Made by a program: the position numbers and the translations under genes. A stretch of 64,000 bases of DNA from the NCBI GenBank assembly GCA_040756735.1, contig JBFLYC010000007.1, positions 1-64,000 on the forward strand, read 5' to 3'. Under the pieces are notes generated by a model. It did not search any database and was not told the DNA's origin. It saw nothing but the letters and a program-made list of their open reading frames with translations. Positions within the stretch are counted from its first letter, which is position 1. Each line of letters begins with the position of its first letter. Source of the DNA: JBFLYC01 sp040756735 (GTDB lineage: Bacteria; Bacillota; DSM-16504; Desulfitibacterales; Desulfitibacteraceae). Positions 18,730-26,427 of the stretch are shown in pieces.

Positions 18730-19827
18730 TTATTTTAAATCAAGGTCTAATCCCGATTTCTCAATCAGGGCTCTTGTATCTTCAAAGAAGTTACCAAGTT
18801 CTTTAACAGGCATATTTTGAACTTTTAATTCTTTGAAGTCCACAATATGTGGCTGAACTTTAGGTGGATAAACAGCGCCAAATTGTGAGTTAATTAAAAG
18901 CTCCAAAGATTCCCCTACAAATGCCGCCTGATTTTCCGGTAATAATAACCATTCAAGGAAAGCAACTGCATTTGTTTCATTTGGCCCACCCTTTACAAGA
19001 CCTACACCGGCTGCATTAGCAACAACGCCCATTTGGTTTTCACCCTGGTCAATATAAATGAAACCTACATTGTTGTTTACAGGTTCTAATAACTGTTGAT
19101 GAAAGTAATAGTTGTTTACCAGGCCGAATGTATGTTCACCAGCGCCTACAGCCCTGCGAATTTCACCATGACCCTGATAAATGCCTGCAGCATTTTTTCT
19201 AATTGCAGCTATCCATTCAGAGGTCTTTTCATCACCCCACTCATAACGAAGAGCTGATACATGTCCAATCATACCACCGTTGCCGCCGCGGGTAATGGCA
19301 TATCCATTTTTAACCTGTGCCCATTTGGGATCAAATAAATCTTCAATGCTTTTAGGCATTTCTTCCTCAGTAATGAGATCTTTGTTGTAAATAAAACCCC
19401 GGGCTCTAACAGAAATTGCAAAATATGCGTTGTCATCAGCTCGGAAATCGGCAGGAATTGTTTCTATACCCTTTATATTAGCTCCTTGTAATAATCCTTG
19501 ACCATGTAAGTATCCTAAAGCTCCCAGATCATTTGAAATAAATATGTCAGCCTGAACATTTTTTGCCTCCTCAGCAATTTGCAGGGGGTTAGCTCCATGT
19601 AATGGTATAACTTTTATTCCTGTGTCCTTAGTAAATTTATCAAGCAGCTCCTGAACAAATTTTTCGTTACGGTTTGAATATACAATTAGTTCTCCTGGGT
19701 CAGCTTTTACATTTCCACTTTCCGAGCCGCTTGGCGGTGCCGCCTTGGTTCCGCAGCCAGTTACAAAAAGACTTAAAAACAATACTACAACTAACATTAA
19801 TGCAATTACTTTTTTGGATTTAATCAT
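18730..19827 (-). CDS. fbpA: Iron(III)-binding lipoprotein, ABC transporter
   Basis: A 365-residue extracellular solute-binding protein. The N-terminus is a lipoprotein signal: KSKK, a hydrophobic run, then a lipobox ending TGC, with the mature Cys at about residue 26. The mature part starts with the family-1 pattern LIVYSNRNEK. The Tyr pair NNYYFHQQ region about two thirds along fits the tyrosine ligands of ferric-binding FbpA proteins. It is the first gene of the operon, with a GGAGGC ribosome site and an upstream Fur box. Confidence 0.87.
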   Translation of the reverse strand: MIKSKKVIALMLVVVLFLSLFVTGCGTKAAPPSGSESGNVKADPGELIVYSNRNEKFVQELLDKFTKDTGIKVIPLHGANPLQIAEEAKNVQADIFISNDLGALGYLHGQGLLQGANIKGIETIPADFRADDNAYFAISVRARGFIYNKDLITEEEMPKSIEDLFDPKWAQVKNGYAITRGGNGGMIGHVSALRYEWGDEKTSEWIAAIRKNAAGIYQGHGEIRRAVGAGEHTFGLVNNYYFHQQLLEPVNNNVGFIYIDQGENQMGVVANAAGVGLVKGGPNETNAVAFLEWLLLPENQAAFVGESLELLINSQFGAVYPPKVQPHIVDFKELKVQNMPVKELGNFFEDTRALIEKSGLDLDLK

Positions 19828-19962
19828 TGTGGTGCCTCCTACTTATGATGATAAATATTCTCAGTTAACCCTCAAAAAAATTTCATTGCTGCCATAATTC
19901 GTTATTATTCTTTTGTTCTTATGTACACTCCCCCCGCAAGATAATTAAAGACCAATGAAATT

Positions 19963-20008
19963 GATAATCATTATCGATGATTTTATTTCATAACTAGTAT
20001 TTTAGCAA
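19963..20008 (-). promoter_or_regulatory. Fur-controlled promoter of the iron-transport operon
   Basis: Read on the minus strand, -35 TTGCTA (20008-20003), a 17-base spacer and -10 TAAAAT (19985-19980) are followed at once by the palindrome GATAATGATTATC (19975-19963), a near-consensus Fur box. A Fur-iron complex bound here would block transcription of the operon starting at 19827. The rest of the gap 19828-20112 is AT-rich with nothing else recognisable. Confidence 0.8.
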
Positions 20009-20112
20009 ACTCCATTTTCAGCCAAAAAAGCTTGTTATTTAAAAAATATACGCTTCAGGATATCCATATCTTCAGCTTAATTAGATTTTTGGGTGCATAG
20101 CTTAGAGGTTTA

Positions 20113-20142
20113 TTGATATAGATGACAGCTTCGTTGTATAAT
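20113..20142 (+). promoter_or_regulatory. Sigma-70-type promoter of hicB
   Basis: -35 TTGATA (20113-20118), an 18-base spacer and a perfect -10 TATAAT (20137-20142), 18 bases before the hicB ATG. Confidence 0.55.
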
Positions 20143-20160
20143 GATACTGAGGTGATACTA

Positions 20161-20379
20161 ATGAAAAAATATAACTTTACTATTCTTATAGAGAAAGATG
20201 AAGATGATGTATATGTTGCTTCTGTGCCAGCCTTAAAGGGTTGCTATACACAAGCTAAATCGGTTGAGGAATTACTTCCAAGAATTAAGGAAGCAATAGA
20301 ACTTTGTGTTGAAGTTGAAAGTGAAGAAGTGATACAAAACAAATTTATTGGAGTTCAGCAGTTAGAGGTTATGTTATGA
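20161..20379 (+). CDS. hicB: HicB-family antitoxin (orphaned)
   Basis: A 72-residue partial-RNase-H-fold antitoxin of the HicB/UPF0150 family. It opens with FTILIEKDEDDVYVASVPALKGCYTQAKSVEE split by the typical G-C-x-T turn and ends with the amphipathic IKEAIELCVE helix. The ATG at 20161 follows GAGGTGAT; an upstream in-frame start at 20122 lacks a ribosome site and lies inside the promoter. The gene overlaps a hicA start by four bases (ATGA), but that toxin breaks off after eight codons, so this antitoxin now has no cognate toxin here. Confidence 0.8.
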   Translation: MKKYNFTILIEKDEDDVYVASVPALKGCYTQAKSVEELLPRIKEAIELCVEVESEEVIQNKFIGVQQLEVML

Positions 20380-20402
20380 GCAAACTAACCAGTAGCGTTT
20401 AG
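20376..20402 (+). pseudogene. Truncated hicA toxin start
   Basis: Eight codons (MSKLTSSV, then TAG) begin in the 4-base overlap with hicB, the normal place for hicA. Many HicA toxins begin MSKL. Homology stops abruptly at about 20395, where a fragment of an unrelated minus-strand membrane gene begins, so a deletion or insertion removed the rest. Confidence 0.6.
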
Positions 20403-20600
20403 TGATTCGTTTGCTAGTGCACCTACCAATTGACCTATTGAAGAATCTTTTTGAGTCGTAAAAATACTGGCAGCCATTTGCTCATATTTTCGATCAGTAA
20501 GTCCTAAATTATATTCAACTGCGTTTAAAATATTTGATGGAATTGCACCTAGCAAACCAGATACTACCCCTAAAAGAATTCGATTTTTAATTTTTTTCAT
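20385..20600 (-). pseudogene. Truncated small membrane protein fragment
   Basis: A 71-residue minus-strand frame beginning MKKIKNRILLGVVSGLLGAI with one clear membrane helix (about residues 7-25), then a hydrophilic stretch. An AAGGTGAC-like ribosome site precedes the ATG. The frame runs straight into the hicA remnant and stops there, so its C-terminus is probably missing. The pattern suggests a small clostridial membrane protein, but I do not recognise a named family. Confidence 0.45.
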
Positions 20601-20779
20601 AAGTCACCTTTTGTGAATGGTTTTGTTTAGTACTAATACATGTCCATTGGTAGTGCAAACTATACGGGTATGTTCTCCGGCGCCACAAAAAATTGATGCC
20701 AAGACTTGAATTTATTCAAGTACTTGGTTTTTATTTTCCCAGAGCCTAGAAGTTGATAAGTTTTTATGTTATCACTAAC

Positions 20780-20808
20780 TTGACACCGCTACGTTATGGT
20801 GGTATTAT
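20780..20808 (+). promoter_or_regulatory. Promoter with MerR-type dyad in the spacer
   Basis: Perfect -35 TTGACA (20780-20785), a 17-base spacer and -10 TATTAT (20803-20808). The spacer contains the dyad CACC...GGTG (20784-20801), where MerR-family proteins normally bind, and the first gene downstream encodes a MerR protein. Autoregulation is the simple reading. Confidence 0.65.
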
Positions 20809-20829
20809 GTTGGTGAGGAGGTCGTTCTA

Positions 20830-21318
20830 ATGAATGAAACTTATAAAATAGGTGAACTAGCTAAAAAAGCTAATGTCAGTAAAAGGACTGTACACTATTA
20901 CATAAACAAAGGGTTAATTCCACCAGCAGAAGGATCTGGTGTGAACAGCCATTATTCAGATAGTCATCTCCAGAGAATTCTCTTAATAAAAGAGCTCCAA
21001 GCCAGCTTCCTGCCTTTAGTAAAGATCAAGGCCATAGTATCACAGCTTGATGATAAAGAAGTAAAAGAAAAGCTATCGTCCATAGAAAAGAAAAAAGCAG
21101 AAGCAGGAAACGAGTCTATTGCTGAGTTTAATTTAGCTTTACCCATGGAGTTAGATATGCTCATCAAAGAGCAGGAGCTTGACTATGCAGGGCATAAGGA
21201 GTACATCAAGGTTGAACTGCCTATGGGTATTGAACTGCATTACCCGCAAAATAATCTCAAAGTCGAGGAGTTAGTAAAGGACATAATCAAGCTTGTAAAA
21301 ACCAGGTCTGACAAATGA
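20830..21318 (+). CDS. MerR-family transcriptional regulator
   Basis: A 162-residue regulator. The N-terminal winged helix-turn-helix is clear (YKIGELAKKANVSKRTVHYY, then INKGLIPP; residues 5-32). A predicted coiled coil follows (about 60-95), with a C-terminal region lacking the Cys pattern of metal-sensing MerR proteins, so the ligand is unknown. GAGGAGG precedes the ATG. It is 16 bases before the VIT/vWA gene and probably controls that gene and itself through the dyad promoter. Confidence 0.85.
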   Translation: MNETYKIGELAKKANVSKRTVHYYINKGLIPPAEGSGVNSHYSDSHLQRILLIKELQASFLPLVKIKAIVSQLDDKEVKEKLSSIEKKKAEAGNESIAEFNLALPMELDMLIKEQELDYAGHKEYIKVELPMGIELHYPQNNLKVEELVKDIIKLVKTRSDK

Positions 21319-21334
21319 AAGGGAGGGTTTCAAA

Positions 21335-23806
21335 GTGAAAGAAATGCTGGGATCAGTCACTAATAATCTGAACATTCCATTAAAAAGCGTTAAGGTAAGC
21401 GGTAAGGTATGCGGGCTTTTTGCAAGTTATAAGGTCATGCAGATTTACAAAAATACAAGCAATCGTAATATTGAAATTGTCTATACCTTTCCATTACAGG
21501 ACACCGCTGCTATAACAAGTTTTACCGCAAAAATAGGCGGCAGAATAGTAAGATCTAAGATTGTAGAAAGGGAAGAAGCATTCAAAATATATGACCAGGC
21601 AGTAATAAAGGGCGATACCGGCTTTTTGTTGGAACAATACCGGCCCAACATCTATCAAATATCGCTTGGGCAGGTCTTGCCGGATGAAGAAATACAAATT
21701 ATCATTGAGTACATGGATGAAATAAAATATATTGACAGCGAGTTAAGAATCACGATACCAACCCTGGTGGCTCCCAGATATATACCAGGGCAGTCCAAGG
21801 GGAAGCAAAAGGGAATGGGAACTGCACCTCCCACCGATCAAGTTCCTGATGCAGATTTTATTACCCCGCCAATAGGTAATGCAGACTATAGAGTTGAACT
21901 GGATTTGCTTGTTAATCCCCTTTTAGCAGTAGAGGCTTTTACATCTCCCTCGCATAAAATCAGTACAGAAGAACTGCCGGATAGTACCACTCGAATAACC
22001 TTCTTAGAAGGTCAATCGGAATTAGATAGAGATATAGTTATACTAGGAATCTGCAGAGAAGAAGCTGTTTCTGAAGCCATTACATACACCAATAGTAAAG
22101 GACAGGGATTTTTATACTTAAATATTATGCCTGAACTTCCACACGTTGAAGTGCAGGAACCTAAAGACTATATCTTCTTAATAGATATATCAGGCTCTAT
22201 GACAGGAGAAAAGCTTGAACAGGCCAAAACAGCGCTGCAGCTTTGCATAAGAAACTTAAGCTGCCAAGATACCTTCAATATATTAGCCTTTGAATCCACA
22301 TGCCATGCGTTCTCATCACAAAGCTTGCCCTTTAACCAAAATAATTTGGAAAAGGCATCTAATTGGATAGCTAATCTTGGGGCCATGGGTGGTACAGAGA
22401 TTTTTGGAGCTGTAAAATTTGCACTTGAAAAAAGAAATGGGCTGAAACCCGTGATCTTGCTGTTTACAGACGGTCAGGTAGGAAATGAAGAGCAGATAAT
22501 TAATTACACCAAAAGCAGCATTAACAATGCAAAAATATTTCCTTTTGGAATTGATACATCTGTTAATACCTATTTTATTAACAAACTGGCAGAAGCAGGT
22601 CATGGTACTCCGGAATATATTTATCCGGGGGAGAGAGTAGATGATAAAATAATACGCCAGTTTGCCAGGATATCTTCACCCTATATTAGTGATGTGAAAA
22701 TGGATTTTGGAACCCTTAAGGTAAATGAGAGTTTTCCTTCAACTATTAATTCAATATATGACCTTGAACCACTGCCAATAATATTGGACTTCACAGGAGA
22801 GCTTAAAGGAGAGATATTCTTAAGAGGGATTGTAAAGGGAGAAGAAATATCTATGACAGTGGATCTAGCCCAGGTATCACCTGCAGGTGAATTCAGCTTT
22901 CTGGAAAAAATCTGGGCTAAAAAGAAAATAGCCTACATGGAAGAAAGCCTTGTAAATATCAACCCCAGGAGAGAGGAAGCTGTGATTAAAGAAATCATAA
23001 AGCTGGCGAAGCAATACGAAATTAACTGCTCTTATACATCCTTTGTAGGAATTGAAGAAAGGAGCGATAAAGCCTCAGGGCTGCCGGAAACAGTTGTAGT
23101 GCCGGTAGCATTTCCCGGAGGCTGGTCCACCTTCAATGAAACTGTGGCCATTTCTCAACCAGCTTTTGCACCTTTTAGCAGGGAGCCTGCTGTCACTGAA
23201 ATATCCTTATCATATATGTCTAATGCGCATATTTCTAATGCATTTGTGCCTTGTGCATATATGTCTGCTACGGATTTACCATGGGAAGATTCACGTATGA
23301 CACTAACCAGGCAGCAACAGCTGCTGCGTCTGTTGGCTACCAAGCAAAATGCAGATGGTTCATTTTCAGAAAGTAAAGATGGGATGCCATTGGGGGTTAA
23401 AACTACAGCTTTAGCAATACTTGCATTTTTAATGAACAAGCAGGAGAGCAGGCTTTACAAAAGACAAATAGAAAAAGCGGTAGAATTTCTTGCCGATTAT
23501 CTGGAAAATAAATATAAGATGCAAAAAGACGCTGCTGCAACTGATGATTTAGCTGCATCCACATTGAAGTATGCAGCATCAAGTAAAATAATAGGAAAAG
23601 CAATTAAAACCAGAATTAATAAAATACTTGAAGCCAAAACAAACAGTCTTGTTGTAAATCAACTGCGGGATAATCAAGTAGTAGATCTAATCCGGGATAT
23701 TATCGAATCGGAATTGAATCATATGGCTATAGCTCACGAAGAATTTGACTCTAATTCAAGCGCTTTTGAATTGGCATTAGCTTGTTTAAAGGAGAAAATC
23801 AGTTAG
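21335..23806 (+). CDS. VIT and von Willebrand factor A domain protein
   Basis: An 823-residue protein. A VIT domain (about residues 5-135) carries the typical YKVMQIYKNTSNRNIEIVYTFPL segment. A vWA domain (about 280-450) has the MIDAS metal site DISGSM plus a later FTDGQVG. The C-terminal 150 residues are helical, with Q-x-ADGSF resembling the repeat of alpha/alpha-toroid proteins. There is no signal peptide, so it is probably cytoplasmic. The GTG at 21335 follows GGGAGGG by seven bases. It is co-transcribed with a MerR regulator. VIT/vWA proteins in bacteria are poorly understood; no enzyme activity should be assumed. Confidence 0.85.
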   Translation: MKEMLGSVTNNLNIPLKSVKVSGKVCGLFASYKVMQIYKNTSNRNIEIVYTFPLQDTAAITSFTAKIGGRIVRSKIVEREEAFKIYDQAVIKGDTGFLLEQYRPNIYQISLGQVLPDEEIQIIIEYMDEIKYIDSELRITIPTLVAPRYIPGQSKGKQKGMGTAPPTDQVPDADFITPPIGNADYRVELDLLVNPLLAVEAFTSPSHKISTEELPDSTTRITFLEGQSELDRDIVILGICREEAVSEAITYTNSKGQGFLYLNIMPELPHVEVQEPKDYIFLIDISGSMTGEKLEQAKTALQLCIRNLSCQDTFNILAFESTCHAFSSQSLPFNQNNLEKASNWIANLGAMGGTEIFGAVKFALEKRNGLKPVILLFTDGQVGNEEQIINYTKSSINNAKIFPFGIDTSVNTYFINKLAEAGHGTPEYIYPGERVDDKIIRQFARISSPYISDVKMDFGTLKVNESFPSTINSIYDLEPLPIILDFTGELKGEIFLRGIVKGEEISMTVDLAQVSPAGEFSFLEKIWAKKKIAYMEESLVNINPRREEAVIKEIIKLAKQYEINCSYTSFVGIEERSDKASGLPETVVVPVAFPGGWSTFNETVAISQPAFAPFSREPAVTEISLSYMSNAHISNAFVPCAYMSATDLPWEDSRMTLTRQQQLLRLLATKQNADGSFSESKDGMPLGVKTTALAILAFLMNKQESRLYKRQIEKAVEFLADYLENKYKMQKDAAATDDLAASTLKYAASSKIIGKAIKTRINKILEAKTNSLVVNQLRDNQVVDLIRDIIESELNHMAIAHEEFDSNSSAFELALACLKEKIS

Positions 23807-23841
23807 AGCAAACGGCAAAACATAAAATTTTAGACGTGCTT

Positions 23842-23853
23842 TAACACGTGTTA
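23842..23853. promoter_or_regulatory. Palindrome TAACACGTGTTA before the second hic locus
   Basis: A perfect 12-bp palindrome 19 bases before the remnant hicA start. HicB proteins with a C-terminal DNA-binding domain, as at 23935, autoregulate by binding such sites; the assignment is inference from position. Confidence 0.4.
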
Positions 23854-23871
23854 GAATAAGGGGAGAGATAG

Positions 23872-23919
23872 ATGAAATCTTATTCCTCCAGGGAGATAAT
23901 CAAATCTTACTATAATTAA
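23872..23919 (+). pseudogene. Second truncated hicA toxin remnant
   Basis: A 15-codon frame MKSYSSREIIKSYYN with a GGGGAGAG ribosome site. MKSYSSREVIK is the usual beginning of many HicA toxins, but the sequence ends at a TAA and is followed 15 bases later by hicB, so almost all of the toxin (including the catalytic His) has been deleted while both flanks stayed in place. It is too short to be found by ORF length. Confidence 0.65.
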
Positions 23920-23934
23920 GAAGACGGTGAAACC

Positions 23935-24333
23935 ATGAAAGATAAATATATATATCCAGCAATTTTTGAGTATGACGAAGACGGAATAAATATAACCTTT
24001 CCAGATTTACCTGGATGCATTACTTGTGGAGATAATGATGAAGAAGCATTGTATATGGCAAAAGATGCTTTGGGAGGATTTCTTTATGCAATGGAAGAAG
24101 AAAATGATTTTATTCCAGATCCTACGCCTTTAAAAGAAATAAGAACTAATGAAAAACAAAAAGCCGTATTAATAGAGATATGGATGCCTACAGTAAGAAA
24201 GGCTGTAGAAAACAAATCTGTTAAAAAAACCTTAACTATTCCACAGTGGTTAAATAGGATGGCCATGGAGGAAGATATTAACTTCTCTTTTATCCTTCAG
24301 GAAGCTTTAAAAAAGGAATTGAGATTAAAGTAG
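23935..24333 (+). CDS. hicB: HicB-family antitoxin with C-terminal DNA-binding domain (orphaned)
   Basis: A 132-residue antitoxin. Residues 5-60 form the HicB partial-RNase-H fold (YPAIFEYDEDGINITFPDLPGC, then EEALYMAKDALGG). Residues 95-132 (KTLTIPQWLNRMAMEEDINFSFILQEALKKEL) look like the ribbon-helix-helix or HTH module used for autoregulation. The partner hicA immediately upstream is reduced to 15 codons. It is unlike the 72-residue hicB at 20161, so this is a second, independent system rather than a duplication. Confidence 0.82.
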   Translation: MKDKYIYPAIFEYDEDGINITFPDLPGCITCGDNDEEALYMAKDALGGFLYAMEEENDFIPDPTPLKEIRTNEKQKAVLIEIWMPTVRKAVENKSVKKTLTIPQWLNRMAMEEDINFSFILQEALKKELRLK

Positions 24334-24587
24334 AGGTTCAGGGCTTTAGTTATTTGTCCTAAAATAATCCAGGAACCTAATTATTGTAGTATCAAGATGC
24401 CTTAGAATAACTTATACTGATTTAACTTCGACGAGGCATTTTAGTTGTAGATTGCTAAAAAAACAAATGTTGTTTGATATGTCTGGTCCAGCTTTATTAT
24501 TTAATTAAACGGAGTTTGTTGAAGATATTCACGAACTTGGTTGAATGAATCAAGAGGAAATCAAAGATTGAAAGGAGGTAAAAAGGA

Positions 24588-25763
24588 ATGGATATCAAGA
24601 AATTAGAGGATTTAATTCAGCTAGGTGAAAATAGCAAAACACAATTCAAAGAAAAAATTGATAGCCCAAATGCTTTGGCAGCTGAAATTTGTGCCTTTGC
24701 CAATACTCAAGGCGGGAAAATCATTGTTGGAGTTAGAGATGATGGCAATATTACCGGACTAACTAACGAAGAAGTTGGCAGGTTAAACCAGTTGATATCT
24801 AATGTTTGCTCTCAAAAGATTGATCCGCAAATATCAGTAACTACCGAGAACTTTAAGTATAAAAACACAATAATAGTATTAATATATGTACCTATAGGGC
24901 CGAACAAATTTTATGTTGCTAATGGTAAAGATATTTGGGTAAAGGTTGGCGCTGATAAAAGAAGAGCTAGCAGAGAAGAGATGAGAAGACTGCTGCAAGA
25001 GTCTTTTAATATATTTGCTGATGAGCAGCCAATAGATGACACAAGCATTAAAGACCTGGATAAAAACCTGGTTTATGAATTTGTTGAAAAGAAAACTGGA
25101 GAGAAGATAGATGAGTTATCTACGGATTTAGAGCAACTACTGCAAAACATGAAAGTTTTACAGAATAAAAAATGTACTTTAGCCGGTTTGCTTCTTTTAG
25201 GTGCAAGAAACTACCCTTTGTTTTCTCAATACCAGATAATTGCAGTGTCATGGTATGGCAACGATGCAGGAGGTATGGAGTACAGGGATAGCGAAGATAT
25301 ACAGGGGAATGTATCTATATTATACAAAGAAGGGTTAGCGTTTATTAAAAGACAGCTGAGAAAAGTGCAGAAAGGACAGCACGTTAACAGCTTGGGTATT
25401 TTAGAAATTCCAGAAGTTGCTTTAGAAGAAGCTTTAATTAATGCTATAGTTCATAGGAATTACTTTGTGCAAAGCAATATTAGATTATTTGTTTTTGACA
25501 ATAGGGTTGAAATAATTAGTCCCGGCTGTTTGCCTAATACGTTAAGTGTAGAGGCAATTAAATCTGGTATTCATATTGCCAGGAATCCTATTCTCCTCTC
25601 TCATATTAAAGATATAAAAGGCATTCCATACCGGGGAACTGGTATGGGTGTAAGAAGAATTATAAAAAGTTGTAAGGAAGACGATATTCCCGTTGATTTT
25701 TTTAATGAAGTAGATAAAAATCAGTTCAAGGTGGTTTTTGGGAGAAGGTTTAATGCCCTCTGA
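24588..25763 (+). CDS. AlbA_2 (Schlafen-like) domain ATP-binding regulator
   Basis: A 391-residue protein. The N-terminal AlbA_2 domain (about residues 1-125) is recognisable by E-N-S-K-T-Q-F-K-E and CAFANTQGGKIIVGVRDDG. The C-terminal half carries the GHKL-like ATP-binding signature typical of this family (EEALINAIVHRNYF, residues about 280-293; GTGMGVRRI near 350). Such proteins are annotated as putative transcriptional regulators or helicase-related and are common in accessory and defence islands. AAAGGAGG precedes the ATG. The 254 bases before it (24334-24587) hold no recognisable feature. Directly downstream are fragments of other accessory genes. Confidence 0.8.
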   Translation: MDIKKLEDLIQLGENSKTQFKEKIDSPNALAAEICAFANTQGGKIIVGVRDDGNITGLTNEEVGRLNQLISNVCSQKIDPQISVTTENFKYKNTIIVLIYVPIGPNKFYVANGKDIWVKVGADKRRASREEMRRLLQESFNIFADEQPIDDTSIKDLDKNLVYEFVEKKTGEKIDELSTDLEQLLQNMKVLQNKKCTLAGLLLLGARNYPLFSQYQIIAVSWYGNDAGGMEYRDSEDIQGNVSILYKEGLAFIKRQLRKVQKGQHVNSLGILEIPEVALEEALINAIVHRNYFVQSNIRLFVFDNRVEIISPGCLPNTLSVEAIKSGIHIARNPILLSHIKDIKGIPYRGTGMGVRRIIKSCKEDDIPVDFFNEVDKNQFKVVFGRRFNAL

Positions 25764-25785
25764 AAGGGTAGGTGACTATAATTAG

Positions 25786-26084
25786 GCATATCATGTTCTG
25801 GCAGATATAAAGAGTTATCCGGATAAGTGGGACATAGATAAATATATTGAGTGTGATACCTTTAGAGCCTTTGATAAAAAAATTGTGGCTAAGTTAATGG
25901 ATAATCTACTTGAAGGTTTCGGGGAGTGTGATAATATCGTAAGATGATCAACAACAGAAGGACAAGCCATTGGTTTAAATCCTATAAAAATGAATACGAA
26001 GTCTTATATTTTGCTATAGAACTTCTTGACATGGAAAAAAGATTAGGGGAAGTTATCAAGGGGCAGTCAGCCTTGTGGGCATAA
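25786..26084 (+). pseudogene. Fragment resembling BREX PglZ
   Basis: Two short frames carry a continuous protein match to one region. The first (25786-25947) reads AYHVLADIKSYPDKW...DTFRAFDKKIVAKL...GECDNI; the second (25944-26084) reads MINNRRTSHWFKSYKNEY...LYFAIELL. Together they fit a pattern I recall from PglZ alkaline-phosphatase-like proteins of BREX systems (a D-T-F-x-A-x-D segment, then R-R-x-x-H-W-x-x-Y-x-x-x-Y). They are in different frames and have no start, active site or end, so this is a dead internal piece. The family call is from memory and is moderate; that it is debris is firm. Confidence 0.45.
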
Positions 26085-26143
26085 TCCGTCAAAGCTTGCA
26101 GTCGCGCATGAAAAAGGCTAGGTATAAAAGGAAGAAAAATTAG
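26076..26143 (+). pseudogene. C-terminal relic of a sigma-54 activator (Fis-type HTH)
   Basis: A frame ending at TAG 26143 reads IIRQSLQSRMKK-ARYKRKKN. The intact regulator at 14188-15915 ends IIRQSLQSRMKKLGIKRKK, and the DNA is nearly identical over about 65 bases. Only the last recognition helix and tail survive, joined directly to the PglZ-like debris. It lies about 210 bases before a sigma-54 promoter, in the position expected of a lost local activator for the hut operon. Confidence 0.75.
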
Positions 26144-26239
26144 CTTGCCGCATAAAAATTATGCACTTAATCTTTATTCCTGAGTTGTTAAATTATGGGT
26201 ATAAAACTAATGCAAGAAAAATAGAACCTTAATATTGAT

Positions 26240-26286
26240 CGCATATATTTTATGCATTAAATAGCATAAAATATATGCGTTTTTTG
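26240..26286 (+). terminator. Strong intrinsic terminator
   Basis: A perfect 16-bp stem, CGCATATATTTTATGC (26240-26255) pairing with GCATAAAATATATGCG (26264-26279), with an 8-base loop and a TTTTTT tract at 26280. It ends the transcript of the lost activator region and insulates the hut promoter. Confidence 0.85.
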
Positions 26287-26353
26287 CTTTTGATTAAATG
26301 TAGACTCAAAGTTGAAACATTGTTTATTAGGCTGCCATATAGCTCTAGGCAGT

Positions 26354-26369
26354 TGGCATCTAAATTGCA
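26354..26369 (+). promoter_or_regulatory. Sigma-54 (-24/-12) promoter of the hut operon
   Basis: TGGCATCTAAATTGCA matches the sigma-54 consensus TGGCAC-N5-TTGCA with the invariant GG (26355-26356) and GC (26367-26368) at the correct distance. The transcript would start near 26381, 47 bases before the hutU ATG. Activation therefore needs an AAA+ activator such as the one at 14188. Confidence 0.75.
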
Positions 26370-26427
26370 TTGTTTATTTACTGCAATTTTTATTAATGAG
26401 AGTATTTTGTAAAAAGGGGGAAATTCA

